Shown here in pieces: positions 10,901-20,947 of a stretch of 64,000 nt of DNA (position 1 is the first letter of the stretch; every line of letters starts with the position of its first letter). The stretch comes from an uncultured bacterium (lineage in GTDB: Bacteria > Cyanobacteriota > Vampirovibrionia > Gastranaerophilales > Gastranaerophilaceae): positions 186,001 to 250,000 of the forward strand of contig CATLLN010000001.1 of assembly GCA_950022695.1 (NCBI GenBank), read 5' to 3'. The notes below the pieces were generated by a model, which worked only from the letters and a program-made list of their open reading frames with translations, was not told where the DNA came from and ran no database searches. Position numbers and translations under genes: made by a program.

Positions 10901-12136
10901 TTATTCTTCAAGTTTTTTCCAATCCTGTGCGGCTTTATTTAAAATTTCTTCTGTTGAAGCTTTATCAAGAAGTATTTCTTGTGTTGCCGCATTTATAATA
11001 TTATTGATTTCTTTTTGATTCTTTTGGGTTTTGTATACCGGTTGAACTTTATTTAATTGTTTTGCGCTGATTACTCGGGCTTTTGCCATTAAATCATCTT
11101 TGTCATATTTTGTGTAAAATTCGTTTTGAAGTGTTGTTTTATTAACGGCTAAAACATTAGTAAGTTTTGCCAGTTCAAGCTGGTTTTTATCATTTGTCAA
11201 AAATAGTGCAAATTTTAGGGCTTCGTCTTTGTGTTTTGCGCGAAGCGGTATTACAAAATTCATCAGTGAAAAATCGTATTGTCCGATTGTTCCTGTAAGT
11301 TGCGGAGCTATGTCTGTTTTTGCATAAGTTGATGGAGCATTTTCTTTTATCATATTTAAGAAGTTTGCTCCTGCTCCAAGCATTACAATATTTCCTGACA
11401 TATATTTTTCTAATGATTCCTGAAGTGTCATTGTCACAGTTTCTTTTGGTATTAAACCGTTAGAATACAGGTATTTGAACATATCAAAAACATTAATAGC
11501 AGTTTCTGAAGTTAAAAGTTTTGATGAAGATGCTTCGAATTTATTTAGAATTTTTAGCATTGTATCGTTTTCTGTAAGATTTGGCAGAAGGATATATGCG
11601 TTTGTTTTCATTTTTACGATATGTGCATATTGTGCAATTTCCATATATGTTTTTGGAACAGGAATCCCTGATTTAGAAATTAAATCCTTGTTAAATATCG
11701 TAATAGCGCTTGTTGCATACCATGGAATTGAATAAATTTTTCCGTTGTATTTTAGTGAATTTAAAATTTCTTTGTAAAATTGTTCGGTACTTTCTTCTGG
11801 GATTTCATAAAGCGCGCCTTTATGCGCCAGAGTTGCTGAAAAATCAGGATTAAGGTTAACTAAATCCGGCGGATTATCGCTTAAGACTGAAGCCAGTGTT
11901 CGTTTTTCGCCTTCTGAAAACGGTACATCAACCCATTTTATTTTAATTTCAGGATTTTGAGTCTCAAATTCTTCAATTACACCGTTAATGTATGGTGCAA
12001 AATCGTTCATTTGCAAAGTCCAGAAAACCACTTCGTTATTTTTTAACTGTTCTTGCGGCTTATTTTTAAATATAAAATAAGTACCTGTAATTAAAATTAC
12101 TGCGGTTAAAATTGTTATCCAAAAATTTCTGTTCAA
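10901..12136 (-). CDS. ABC transporter extracellular solute-binding protein, family 1 (sugar type)
   Basis: N-terminal TM/signal, FETQNPEIKIKWVDVPFSEG, DLVNLNPDFSATLAHKGALYEIPE. Confidence 0.82.
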   Translation of the reverse strand: MNRNFWITILTAVILITGTYFIFKNKPQEQLKNNEVVFWTLQMNDFAPYINGVIEEFETQNPEIKIKWVDVPFSEGEKRTLASVLSDNPPDLVNLNPDFSATLAHKGALYEIPEESTEQFYKEILNSLKYNGKIYSIPWYATSAITIFNKDLISKSGIPVPKTYMEIAQYAHIVKMKTNAYILLPNLTENDTMLKILNKFEASSSKLLTSETAINVFDMFKYLYSNGLIPKETVTMTLQESLEKYMSGNIVMLGAGANFLNMIKENAPSTYAKTDIAPQLTGTIGQYDFSLMNFVIPLRAKHKDEALKFALFLTNDKNQLELAKLTNVLAVNKTTLQNEFYTKYDKDDLMAKARVISAKQLNKVQPVYKTQKNQKEINNIINAATQEILLDKASTEEILNKAAQDWKKLEE

Positions 12137-12204
12137 AATATTGTTTCCTTTATGTTAACTTCACAATTATTTGTAAAAATATTTACCCCTGCTATAATTA
12201 TACT

Positions 12205-13437
12205 ATGAATAATTTATTTACAGAACTTGAAAACCAAAATAAACAAATTCCTTTAGCGGAAATTTTAAGACCTAAAACCTTGGAAGATTTTTTAGGGCAA
12301 AGTAATGTAATATCTTCTCGCAGTCCGCTGTTGAATTTGTTAAAGACCAACAGATTATTTTCGTTAATTTTGTGGGGAACTCCGGGATGTGGAAAAACAA
12401 CACTTGCAAGACTTATTGCTACAAAAACCAATGCTGCATTTATTGAACTTTCTGCTGTTACATCCGGTGTAAAAGATATTAAAGATGCTGTAGATAAAGC
12501 AAAAGAAAATCTTCGTTCCGGTCAGAAAACAATTTTATTTATAGATGAAATTCACAGATATTCTAAAACTCAACAAGATGCGCTTTTGCCTCATTTGGAA
12601 AACGGAACATTGTTTATGATAGGTTCAACTACCGAAAATCCGTCTTTTCAGGTTGTTCCTGCGCTTTTATCCCGTCTTCAGGTAATCCGTCTGAATTCTA
12701 TTGATGATGATAGTATGACAAAAATTATTAAAAAAGGGTTTTCGTATCTTGCGACAAATTATACATTGATGGAATGTGAAAGCGGAGTCTTAGATTTTAT
12801 TATAAATCTTGCCCGTGGAGATGCCAGGTACGCTTTAAACATTACTGAAAACGCATATTTTGCAAGTGATTTACGTGATAATAAAAGACTTTTAACAGTT
12901 AAAACGATTGAAGAAATCTGTCAGCAGCGTAATACAAGATATTCACGTCAGGAACATTATGACTGTGCTTCAGCCTTTCAAAAAAGCTTAAGAGGATCAG
13001 ATCCTGATGCGGCGATATATTATCTTGCAAAAATGATTACAGCAGGTGAAGATCCAAGATTTATTGCGCGCAGGCTTATTGTCTGTGCATCAGAAGATGT
13101 CGGAAATGCTGATACGAATGCATTGAATGTTGCGGTTAATGCTTATAAAGCGGTTGAACTTCTCGGGCTTCCGGAAGGCAGAATCCCGCTTGCACAGGCT
13201 GTAATTTATGTAGCAAAAGCTCCAAAATCTAATGAAGCGGTTTGTGCGATAGGGGAGGCTATGGCAGATATCGCAAATGGTAAAGATTTCCCTCCGCCAA
13301 TGCATTTAAGAGATTCTCATTATAAAGACGCTTCTAAATACGGTTTTGGGATCGGGTATGTATATTCACATGACGCTCCTGAATTTGAACAGCAGTTTTT
13401 GCCTGATGAACTTGTTGGACGTAAATATACAAGATAA
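12205..13437 (+). CDS. rarA: RarA/MgsA replication-associated recombination ATPase
   Basis: RPKTLEDFLGQ, GTPGCGKTTLARLIA, FIDEIHR, STTENPSF. Start corrected to ATG 12205. Confidence 0.92.
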   Translation: MNNLFTELENQNKQIPLAEILRPKTLEDFLGQSNVISSRSPLLNLLKTNRLFSLILWGTPGCGKTTLARLIATKTNAAFIELSAVTSGVKDIKDAVDKAKENLRSGQKTILFIDEIHRYSKTQQDALLPHLENGTLFMIGSTTENPSFQVVPALLSRLQVIRLNSIDDDSMTKIIKKGFSYLATNYTLMECESGVLDFIINLARGDARYALNITENAYFASDLRDNKRLLTVKTIEEICQQRNTRYSRQEHYDCASAFQKSLRGSDPDAAIYYLAKMITAGEDPRFIARRLIVCASEDVGNADTNALNVAVNAYKAVELLGLPEGRIPLAQAVIYVAKAPKSNEAVCAIGEAMADIANGKDFPPPMHLRDSHYKDASKYGFGIGYVYSHDAPEFEQQFLPDELVGRKYTR

Positions 13438-13439
13438 AT

Positions 13440-14111
13440 TTATTTAATATCTTTAATAGCTTTTATGAAATAATCAGTATTAGATATTGCTTTATTTGTA
13501 CAGCCTACTCTGCTGTCATCATTGCCCTTAAAATTACATAGTGTATATTGTGTACCCAGTTGCCCCATAGCCTTGAATTGCCCGTCAACAAGCTGGAATG
13601 TAAATAAATCATGTCCAAATCTGTTTGGTTTTTTGTAATACCCGTTTAAATCAACAGTGATATATACCCTATTTGTGCTTCCTGGTGGATTTTCAAATAG
13701 AAATAATGTACCATCATTCAGAAGTAATATTCCATCATCAAGTATACTTTTAATAGGGTATTTACTTACATTAATACCGCAATTTGCATTACTTGAATTA
13801 CAGTTAGTTGTGCCAGTTAAATATTTCGCAAATGTTTTGACGAATGAACCGCCGCTGCCATACGAATTTACATCCAGTGAAATATCATCACCTTCCATTC
13901 TTTTAGCTGCTTGTTGAATTGTGGAATAAGATTTTAATAACCTGGAACGCAGCTGATGTGCTTTAAAATTGTTTATTAAACCGGGTATTGTAATTGCTGC
14001 AACAACTCCGATTATACCTAAAGTAATCAATGTTTCAGCAAGTGTAAAAGCAGGTTTTAATGTAAGTAAGTTAGTAGGTAAGGAAGTTAGGAAGTGATTT
14101 ACATTTTTCAT
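13440..14111 (-). CDS. Prepilin-like protein (module 1)
   Basis: FTLAETLITLGIIGVVAAITIPGLINNFK. Confidence 0.88.
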   Translation of the reverse strand: MKNVNHFLTSLPTNLLTLKPAFTLAETLITLGIIGVVAAITIPGLINNFKAHQLRSRLLKSYSTIQQAAKRMEGDDISLDVNSYGSGGSFVKTFAKYLTGTTNCNSSNANCGINVSKYPIKSILDDGILLLNDGTLFLFENPPGSTNRVYITVDLNGYYKKPNRFGHDLFTFQLVDGQFKAMGQLGTQYTLCNFKGNDDSRVGCTNKAISNTDYFIKAIKDIK

Positions 14112-14268
14112 ATATTCTCCATCTATACTGTGTTTTTATATTAAAATTACATTCTTAATTATAATTATTACAGTTAATACTGTTAAAAGTCAATATTATC
14201 ACAGAAATATTGTGTGTAAAATTTATGGGTTTTACTTTAGTATTTTTATATAAAACAGTGAGGTTTAT

Positions 14269-14586
14269 ATGGATACTAAGCATCTTCTGGGAAAACGTAT
14301 TAAAGAATTACGAAAACGTAAAAAACTGAGTCAGGAACAGTTGGCTGAGATGGTAGGTTTTGAAAGCTCTAATTCTATAAGTAATGTTGAAAATGGTTAT
14401 AATTATCCGTCTATACAAAACCTCGAAAAATTATTAAATGTTTTAGATTCTTCTTTTAAAGATGTTTTTACATTTGAAAAATATCAGGATGAGGATATTT
14501 TAAGAGCGGAAATTGAAAGATTATTGGATGAGTATCCTGAAAAATTACAGGATTTTTATAAAATTTTAAAAGCACTTACCGAATAA
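14269..14586 (+). CDS. XRE-family HTH regulator (module 1)
   Basis: GKRIKELRKRKKLSQEQLAEMVGFESSNSISNVENGYNYPS. Confidence 0.9.
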   Translation: MDTKHLLGKRIKELRKRKKLSQEQLAEMVGFESSNSISNVENGYNYPSIQNLEKLLNVLDSSFKDVFTFEKYQDEDILRAEIERLLDEYPEKLQDFYKILKALTE

Positions 14587-15369
14587 TTATATAATATTTG
14601 CAAAACTCAGGAAGTATTCTTCAATAATATTCATAAGCATAGGAAGAATCCAGACTAAAATAGCTGCTCCAAGTACAGGTTTGAACAGGAAGCTTAATTG
14701 GAATACGTTTACTTGCGGTGCTGTTCTTGAAATTACACCAAGAATAATGTCTTGCGCTAATGTTGCCAATAATATGGGAGATGCTATTTGAAGTCCCATA
14801 TATAAAGTATTTGATGACATTTTTATAAGTAAATCCATTTTTACAAGCTGTGAAAGCGGAACTTGAGCTGAATACAGCGGAAAAATTTCAAAACTTCGAA
14901 CCAATGCCTTAAAAAGCCAATAAATTCCACCAAGATGGATGAATATCAAAATCCCCATCAGCGAAATCATTTTGGTAAGAATTGAAACCTGCGCAGAAGT
15001 TGTCGGATCAAGAGCTGTAGCAGAAGATAAACCCATTTGCATATTAATCATTTCCGCGCCGCAATCAATTGCAATTGTAACTAATTGCGCCATATAACCT
15101 ATCATAGCGCCGACTACAACGTTTAATAGTAAAGACAGCATAAATGAATCACAATGAGTTAAAACTTTTTCAGGAGACAAAAAAGGAACAATAAAAATAG
15201 TTACAATTAGTGCAAGCGGAATTTTTACAAGGGATGGGATATCTTTTCTGTTAAAAATAGGGCAGAATCTGAAAAAACCTATCATTCTCGCAAAAACTAA
15301 CGCACCTGCCATAAGGTAGGTGTTTATCTTAGGAAACATTTGCATTATTGCTGTATAAATATCGTTCAT
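14587..15369 (-). CDS. fliR: Flagellar-type export protein FliR
   Basis: FARMIGFFRFCPIFNRKDIPSLVKIPLAL and AEMINMQMGLSSATALDPTTSAQVSILTK. Confidence 0.88.
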   Translation of the reverse strand: MNDIYTAIMQMFPKINTYLMAGALVFARMIGFFRFCPIFNRKDIPSLVKIPLALIVTIFIVPFLSPEKVLTHCDSFMLSLLLNVVVGAMIGYMAQLVTIAIDCGAEMINMQMGLSSATALDPTTSAQVSILTKMISLMGILIFIHLGGIYWLFKALVRSFEIFPLYSAQVPLSQLVKMDLLIKMSSNTLYMGLQIASPILLATLAQDIILGVISRTAPQVNVFQLSFLFKPVLGAAILVWILPMLMNIIEEYFLSFANII

Positions 15370-15372
15370 TTA

Positions 15373-15861
15373 TTATCTTCCGAGGATTTTTTTAGTTTCA
15401 ACAAGATTTGGTTTTGGCATTGCAGTTTTTGGTGCTGGTGTATATTTTGCACGTTGATTTTGGTCAATATACGGAACTTTGCCCGGATTTTTCATTATTT
15501 CATTAATGTTATCAATGTTTTTAAATTTATCTTTCATTTCGTGTTCAAAAGGTGTAGTGTACTTGTAATAGTTTGAATCAAGAACAAACTGCTCACTTTT
15601 TGGAACGGTGTTAAAAGCAAGCACCATACCTTCTGTAAACAGGTTAGTTAAAAGTTTAATAAACCCGACCCCGCCGATAATAATTACCAGAAATACCCCT
15701 AAGATTTTCGGTGCAGCTGCAATTGTTTGCTCCTGAACCTGTGTTACTGCCTGCAAAATCCCGACAACAAGACCGATACCTGCTGCCACAAGTACGCAAG
15801 GCATCGAAATTGATAACATTATTAAAAAACCTTTAGCTAAGTATTCCAGTAAAATTTCCAT
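15373..15861 (-). CDS. fliQ: Flagellar-type export protein FliQ with C-terminal extension
   Basis: GLVVGILQAVTQVQEQTIAAAPKILGVFLV is a FliQ signature; 162 aa, with a hydrophilic tail after the core. Confidence 0.85.
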   Translation of the reverse strand: MEILLEYLAKGFLIMLSISMPCVLVAAGIGLVVGILQAVTQVQEQTIAAAPKILGVFLVIIIGGVGFIKLLTNLFTEGMVLAFNTVPKSEQFVLDSNYYKYTTPFEHEMKDKFKNIDNINEIMKNPGKVPYIDQNQRAKYTPAPKTAMPKPNLVETKKILGR

Positions 15862-15873
15862 TTTTTATTTCCT

Positions 15874-16512
15874 TTAGTTGTAACTTGAAACAAGTCCCTG
15901 TACAATCAGTGCCCATCCGTCTACTGCGATAAATATTAAGAGCTTAAACGGCATTGAAATAATCGTAGGCGACAGCATAAACATCCCGAGTGCCAGCAAA
16001 ATATTTGCGACAACAAGGTCTAAAATGATAAACGGTACAAAGATTATAAAACTTATTTCAAATGATGTTTTTAATTCACTTATGATATAAGCCGGTGCAA
16101 CTTCCCAGATTGAAATCTCATCCGGTGATTGAGGTTTTGTTTTGTGGGCAAGCTCGACAAAGAATGTCAAATCGCTTTCGCGGGTTTGTTTAAGCATAAA
16201 TTCTTTTAAAGGTTTTGAGCCTTCCTGAATTGCTGCAATCATATCGTGATTTTTTTGATACGGAACAGAACCCATATCGTACATTCTTTGGAATGTCGGT
16301 CCCATTGTATAGAAAGTTAAAATAATTGATAAACCGATAATTACAATTGCCGGAGGAACTTGTTGTGTGCCCATCGCGGTTTTAAGCATTGCAAATACGA
16401 CAACGAATCTCAAAAAACTTGTCATACAGCAAAAAACAAACGGTAGTAATGAGAATAATGACATTACTACAAGCATTTGTAAAACAGGATTTAAGTTTTG
16501 TAATTGGTCCAT
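15874..16512 (-). CDS. fliP: Flagellar-type export protein FliP
   Basis: LLPFVFCCMTSFLRFVVVFAMLKTAMGTQQVPPAIVIIGLSIILTFYTMGP. Start at MDQLQNL with SD aagg; no obvious signal peptide. Confidence 0.9.
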   Translation of the reverse strand: MDQLQNLNPVLQMLVVMSLFSLLPFVFCCMTSFLRFVVVFAMLKTAMGTQQVPPAIVIIGLSIILTFYTMGPTFQRMYDMGSVPYQKNHDMIAAIQEGSKPLKEFMLKQTRESDLTFFVELAHKTKPQSPDEISIWEVAPAYIISELKTSFEISFIIFVPFIILDLVVANILLALGMFMLSPTIISMPFKLLIFIAVDGWALIVQGLVSSYN

Positions 16513-16607
16513 ATAGTTTTCCTTATTGTTGTTTTCTCTATTGAGAGTCAGGGTGTCCCCTGTCAAAACTAATCAAATTTAAAGCTGTCGGTAATAACAT
16601 TTACCCT

Positions 16608-17126
16608 TTATAATTCGTTAATTTTCATAGCCATTTCTTTCATTGTAGAAAATCCGCGGCTTTTTGGAGTGTCAAAATCAAGTGTAACTGATTTTGAAGG
16701 TTTTCTTTCTCCTGCACGTCTGTCTAAAGTAGGTTTGTTTACGTTAATTGGTTCAAGATGAACCTGTTGTTTTGGTTCTTTTTGAGGAATCTCAATTTCT
16801 TCTGCATGAAAAACAGGCTGTTCAAGTTCAATATTTCTGAATCTTTCAAGGCTTTCTACAGGGTTGTGTCTTGTGTTATTGTCAAGACGGGAGATAAGTG
16901 TTGTCCTGTCAACATCTGATGCTATAAGAAATTTTTCGTTTCCTGCTCTTACAACGTGAAGTGTTTTTCGTGGATTCAGGCTCATAGATTCTTCTACGCT
17001 TAAGAAGTTTGTTTCACCTTTTCGCATAGAACCGTCTGTGAATTTTTTGTACACAAATACCGCAAAACAGATTAATCCTGTCATTGCCATTGTATATACT
17101 GTGAAATTTGCTATATATCCGCCCAT
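16608..17126 (-). CDS. FliO-like protein
   Basis: One N-terminal TM then SVEESMSLNPRKTLHVVRAGNEKFLIASDVDRTTLISRL; directly upstream of fliP. Confidence 0.7.
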   Translation of the reverse strand: MGGYIANFTVYTMAMTGLICFAVFVYKKFTDGSMRKGETNFLSVEESMSLNPRKTLHVVRAGNEKFLIASDVDRTTLISRLDNNTRHNPVESLERFRNIELEQPVFHAEEIEIPQKEPKQQVHLEPINVNKPTLDRRAGERKPSKSVTLDFDTPKSRGFSTMKEMAMKINEL

Positions 17127-17166
17127 AAGTCTTGTATCTCCCCTTACTTAATAATTATTTTAATTA

Positions 17167-18423
17167 TTAAATATTTTCATCTTCAAGTTCAAAGTCGCTG
17201 TAATCAAATTCTTCTTCATCATTTGAAATTTCATTATCTTGTTCGCTGTAAGATTCATTTGATTCTTCATATTCAGAGTTTTCATCACTGTATTCGTCTG
17301 AAATCCCCTCATTATTGTAAGATTCTTCTTCGTAATTTTCTTCAGAACCATTTGAAGAAATCCCGCCGCTGCCTTCTGCGATTATGTTGTTGATTTTTAC
17401 TCCGTATCGGTCATTTACGATAACAAGTGAACCGCTTGCGATAGGTTTTCCTTCTACTTTTAGGGTTACGTTATTGTTATAAAGAGAAGTTAAATCAACG
17501 ACAAGTCCGTCTTCGATATCTTTTAATTCTCCGAGGCTTATTTTTACAGCATCAAATTCTGCATACATTTCGACTTCAATGCTGTCCCATATATTTTGAT
17601 GAGTTTCACTCATATTATCTCCTCCGTCATTTTCTTCAGGTATCAGTAAATCCATATTAGGATTGAGTTTTACGGGCAAATTTCCCCCGTTTATTGATAA
17701 TGTAAGATTTTCGATGTTACTGTTTTCAAACACAACAACATCATCATTTTCTAAATTTTTTAAATCATAAAGTGAAAATCTTGTGTTGCCGACATAGACT
17801 TTTGCCAGAGTTTCAGATGTCGGAAAACTGTTTTGAGAAAATTTTTCACCTGATGATGTGATTTCTTCCGGATTAAGTAAAGCTAAAGGTAGGGTTATAA
17901 TTACTTTACCTGTTTTTTTGTTGTATTCTTCAATTTCTTTAATTAAAAATGTTAAATGAATAAGGTCAAAATTACTACGCTTAAGCTCTGCTTGAGGTGG
18001 TTCTTGTAGAACAGATTTTAAATGCTCAAACATAAAATCGTTAAATGAAGTTATAACTTTAGCTTCAAGTTCTGATATTTTATTGATATTAAACTTATTT
18101 TTTGATTCTCCCAAAACCTTATTTAATATGATTGCAATAGCTTTATCAGTAAGCCTAAAGAACATATCATATTCTTCATCGATTCTGATTTTTGTTACAA
18201 AGCAGGATTCGTTATCCATAAGACAGTTGATATTTTTGCTTATTCCGATAAGTTCAAGTTTAAAATTAGGGTTAAAGAATTCGTCATAAGATTCCTGAAT
18301 CATTGCAGGAAAGACATTTTGAAACCAGTTGTATTCTTTAAACAACTGTTTTGTGGATATTGAATTTTGTAATTTATCTTCCATAACAACTATCCCTTGA
18401 CTTATCCCCGGAATATCAGACAA
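17167..18423 (-). CDS. FliM/FliY/FliN-like protein with SpoA domain and acidic C-terminal tail
   Basis: CheC/FliM-like N-terminal region; SpoA-like EMYAEFDAVKISLGELKDIEDGLVVDLTSLYNNNVTLKVEGKPIASGSLVIVNDRYGVKI; then an Asp/Glu/Ser/Tyr-rich tail. Confidence 0.72.
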   Translation of the reverse strand: MSDIPGISQGIVVMEDKLQNSISTKQLFKEYNWFQNVFPAMIQESYDEFFNPNFKLELIGISKNINCLMDNESCFVTKIRIDEEYDMFFRLTDKAIAIILNKVLGESKNKFNINKISELEAKVITSFNDFMFEHLKSVLQEPPQAELKRSNFDLIHLTFLIKEIEEYNKKTGKVIITLPLALLNPEEITSSGEKFSQNSFPTSETLAKVYVGNTRFSLYDLKNLENDDVVVFENSNIENLTLSINGGNLPVKLNPNMDLLIPEENDGGDNMSETHQNIWDSIEVEMYAEFDAVKISLGELKDIEDGLVVDLTSLYNNNVTLKVEGKPIASGSLVIVNDRYGVKINNIIAEGSGGISSNGSEENYEEESYNNEGISDEYSDENSEYEESNESYSEQDNEISNDEEEFDYSDFELEDENI

Positions 18424-18517
18424 TATTCCCCATAACTACAATATTACATATTTGGTATGATTACATCAATCTTTTAATGGATTTTTGTGAGTTGTCAATT
18501 TAAAAATATAAAATTAA

Positions 18518-20914
18518 TTAAATATCCAATCCTGTGAACATTTCAAGAGAAGTTACATTTTTTAGTGCAGGATATTGTTCAATGTCATAGTTATTTACAA
18601 AATCAATAGCTTCATTACGTGCAATTTCAAGGATTTTAGCGTCACGTACGATATCAGAAATAATTAAATCAGGCAGACCGCTTTGTCGTGTTCCTAAGAA
18701 TTCTCCCGGCCCTCTTAGCTGTAAGTCTTTTTCTGCGATAACGAACCCATCGTTTGTTTCGGTCATAATTCCAAGGCGTTCTCTGGTTTCTTGCGAACGG
18801 GAAGATGTTATCAGGACGCAATAAGATTGGAGCGAATTTCTGCCTACACGCCCTCTTAGCTGATGAAGCTGTGAAAGTCCGAAACGTTCGGCGTTTTCTA
18901 TCACCATAACTGTAGCGTTTGGTACATCAACTCCGACTTCTACTACTGTTGTTGATACAAGAATATCGAATTTACCTTCTTTAAATTCTTTCATAACTTC
19001 GTCTTTTTCATCGTTTTTAAGTTTTCCGTGTAAAAGTCCGATTTTATATTGTGGAAATACCTCATTTTGAAGTCTTTCAGCTTCAATTGTTGCGGCTTTG
19101 GCAGAAAGAGTTTCGCTTTCGTCAATCAGCGGATAAACAATGTAGGCTTGGCGTTCTGAATCCACTTCCTGTTTTATTAAATCCCACACGGCTTTATGAG
19201 AGCCTGTAAGTGTTGTTTTTATAGGTTTTCTGCCTTTTGGAAGTTCATTTATTACTGTTAAGTCCAAATCCCCGTGAACGGTTAAGGCTAAAGTTCGTGG
19301 AATTGGTGTTGCTGTCATTGTAAGCATTTGCGGGTTTTGCGATTTTTTCTTTAATACATTACGCTGTTTTACTCCGAATCTGTGCTGTTCATCAACAACA
19401 ATTGCTCCAAGGTTATTAAATTCAACATTTTCCTGAATCAGAGCGTGAGTTCCGACAGCAATATGTGTTTGTCCGTTTTTAAGATCGGTTTCAAATTTTT
19501 GTCTTATTTTTTTTCCGTGGCTTCCGAGGAATAAGCCTACACTTAAACCCATTGGTGTAAGCCATTCAACAAGATTGTTGTAATGTTGTTGTGCAAGGAT
19601 TTCTGTCGGCGCCATAAGTGCACCCTGATATCCGTTTTCAATTGCGGCAAGAAGCATAATTGTTGCAACAACGGTTTTTCCACTTCCGACATCCCCTTGA
19701 AGAAGTCTTTGCATTGGGGTATCAGAATCCATATCGTTTAGAATCTCATTTACTGCCTGTTTTTGACCTGATGTTAATTCAAACGGAAGATTATTTATAA
19801 ATTGCTGTACAAGTCCATCTTTATGAACTTTTAAGGCATATGAAGATGTATTTTTGGCAGTGTTTTCTCGTAATCTGATTAGTTTTAACTGTACAAGGAA
19901 AAGTTCTTCAAAGATAAGTGAAAATCTTGCGTGTTCCAAATTATTTATTGATTCAGGAAAATGGATTTGCTGAACAGAGTCCTTTTTATTTAAAATTCCG
20001 AGGCGTTCTTGAATTTGTTCAGGAATAATGTTTACTATGTCGTTTTTGTAAAGCTCAATAGCGTTAAAAATTGCACGGCGCAGAGTTTTTATACTTAAGC
20101 CTTCGCAAACTGTGTAAATCGGTACAATTCTTGCAACGTTCAGGTTTTGGGTATCCGAATCCTCCATAAATTCACCGCTCATAATTGAATATGTCGGTTT
20201 ATCCATTGTTAATTGATTGTTGTAGGAATTAAATTTTACTGTTCCTGAGACCATAATCCCCGCATTTACAGGAAATTGAGTCTTGGTGCGTTCAAGAAGA
20301 TATTTGTTTCCTTTTGCCTGAAAAAAGCTTAATTCAAATTTTCCGCTTTCGTCTTGAATAACAACTCTTATAACAGATAAATTATTTCTTGTATTGAATG
20401 CCGAAACAGATTTTATGTATCCGAAAACGCTTGTTGTCTGACCTTCTTTGAGATTTTTGATAAGCGTGCGGGAAGAATAATCGATGTGCTTTTTAGGAAA
20501 ATACATCATTAAATCCTGAGCAGTAAAAATTCCGAGTTTATTTAATTTATAAGCAACTTTTGGACCTACACCTTTAATATACATTACATCAACTTCGGAC
20601 GGGTGTTTTTGACGCTGAAGCTGCATTGTTTCTTCTTCCTCTTTTGCGGCTTTTTCCTGAGCTAAATCTGCTTTGATTGTTTTAATAAGCTGTTCAATGG
20701 ATTTTCTGCGTTCCGGAACTGAAGCGTAAGGGTAAACATCAAATGCTTCAACAAGTACTGCCCAGCGCGGATTTTTCTTTGATAATTTATAATATTTTTT
20801 TGCTTCTTCTTTTATAAAACTTGAAAATTTCTGCCTTTTCCCATGAATATCAATATAACGATATTTCACTTCAATATCAATCGCAGCTTTAATTTTATCA
20901 AGATTCTCAATCAT
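18518..20914 (-). CDS. recG: ATP-dependent DNA helicase RecG
   Basis: LQGDVGSGKTVVA, DEQHRFGVKQR, TMTATPIPRTLAL, QLHQLRGRVGR, LRGPGEFLGTRQSG. Confidence 0.96.
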   Translation of the reverse strand: MIENLDKIKAAIDIEVKYRYIDIHGKRQKFSSFIKEEAKKYYKLSKKNPRWAVLVEAFDVYPYASVPERRKSIEQLIKTIKADLAQEKAAKEEEETMQLQRQKHPSEVDVMYIKGVGPKVAYKLNKLGIFTAQDLMMYFPKKHIDYSSRTLIKNLKEGQTTSVFGYIKSVSAFNTRNNLSVIRVVIQDESGKFELSFFQAKGNKYLLERTKTQFPVNAGIMVSGTVKFNSYNNQLTMDKPTYSIMSGEFMEDSDTQNLNVARIVPIYTVCEGLSIKTLRRAIFNAIELYKNDIVNIIPEQIQERLGILNKKDSVQQIHFPESINNLEHARFSLIFEELFLVQLKLIRLRENTAKNTSSYALKVHKDGLVQQFINNLPFELTSGQKQAVNEILNDMDSDTPMQRLLQGDVGSGKTVVATIMLLAAIENGYQGALMAPTEILAQQHYNNLVEWLTPMGLSVGLFLGSHGKKIRQKFETDLKNGQTHIAVGTHALIQENVEFNNLGAIVVDEQHRFGVKQRNVLKKKSQNPQMLTMTATPIPRTLALTVHGDLDLTVINELPKGRKPIKTTLTGSHKAVWDLIKQEVDSERQAYIVYPLIDESETLSAKAATIEAERLQNEVFPQYKIGLLHGKLKNDEKDEVMKEFKEGKFDILVSTTVVEVGVDVPNATVMVIENAERFGLSQLHQLRGRVGRNSLQSYCVLITSSRSQETRERLGIMTETNDGFVIAEKDLQLRGPGEFLGTRQSGLPDLIISDIVRDAKILEIARNEAIDFVNNYDIEQYPALKNVTSLEMFTGLDI

Positions 20915-20947
20915 ACAAGTAATTTTACAACAAGATTGTAAATTTTG

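Noticed and set aside
17160-17351. 63-aa ORF within the SpoA gene
   Set aside because: Out-of-frame shadow of the acidic low-complexity tail of 17167..18423.
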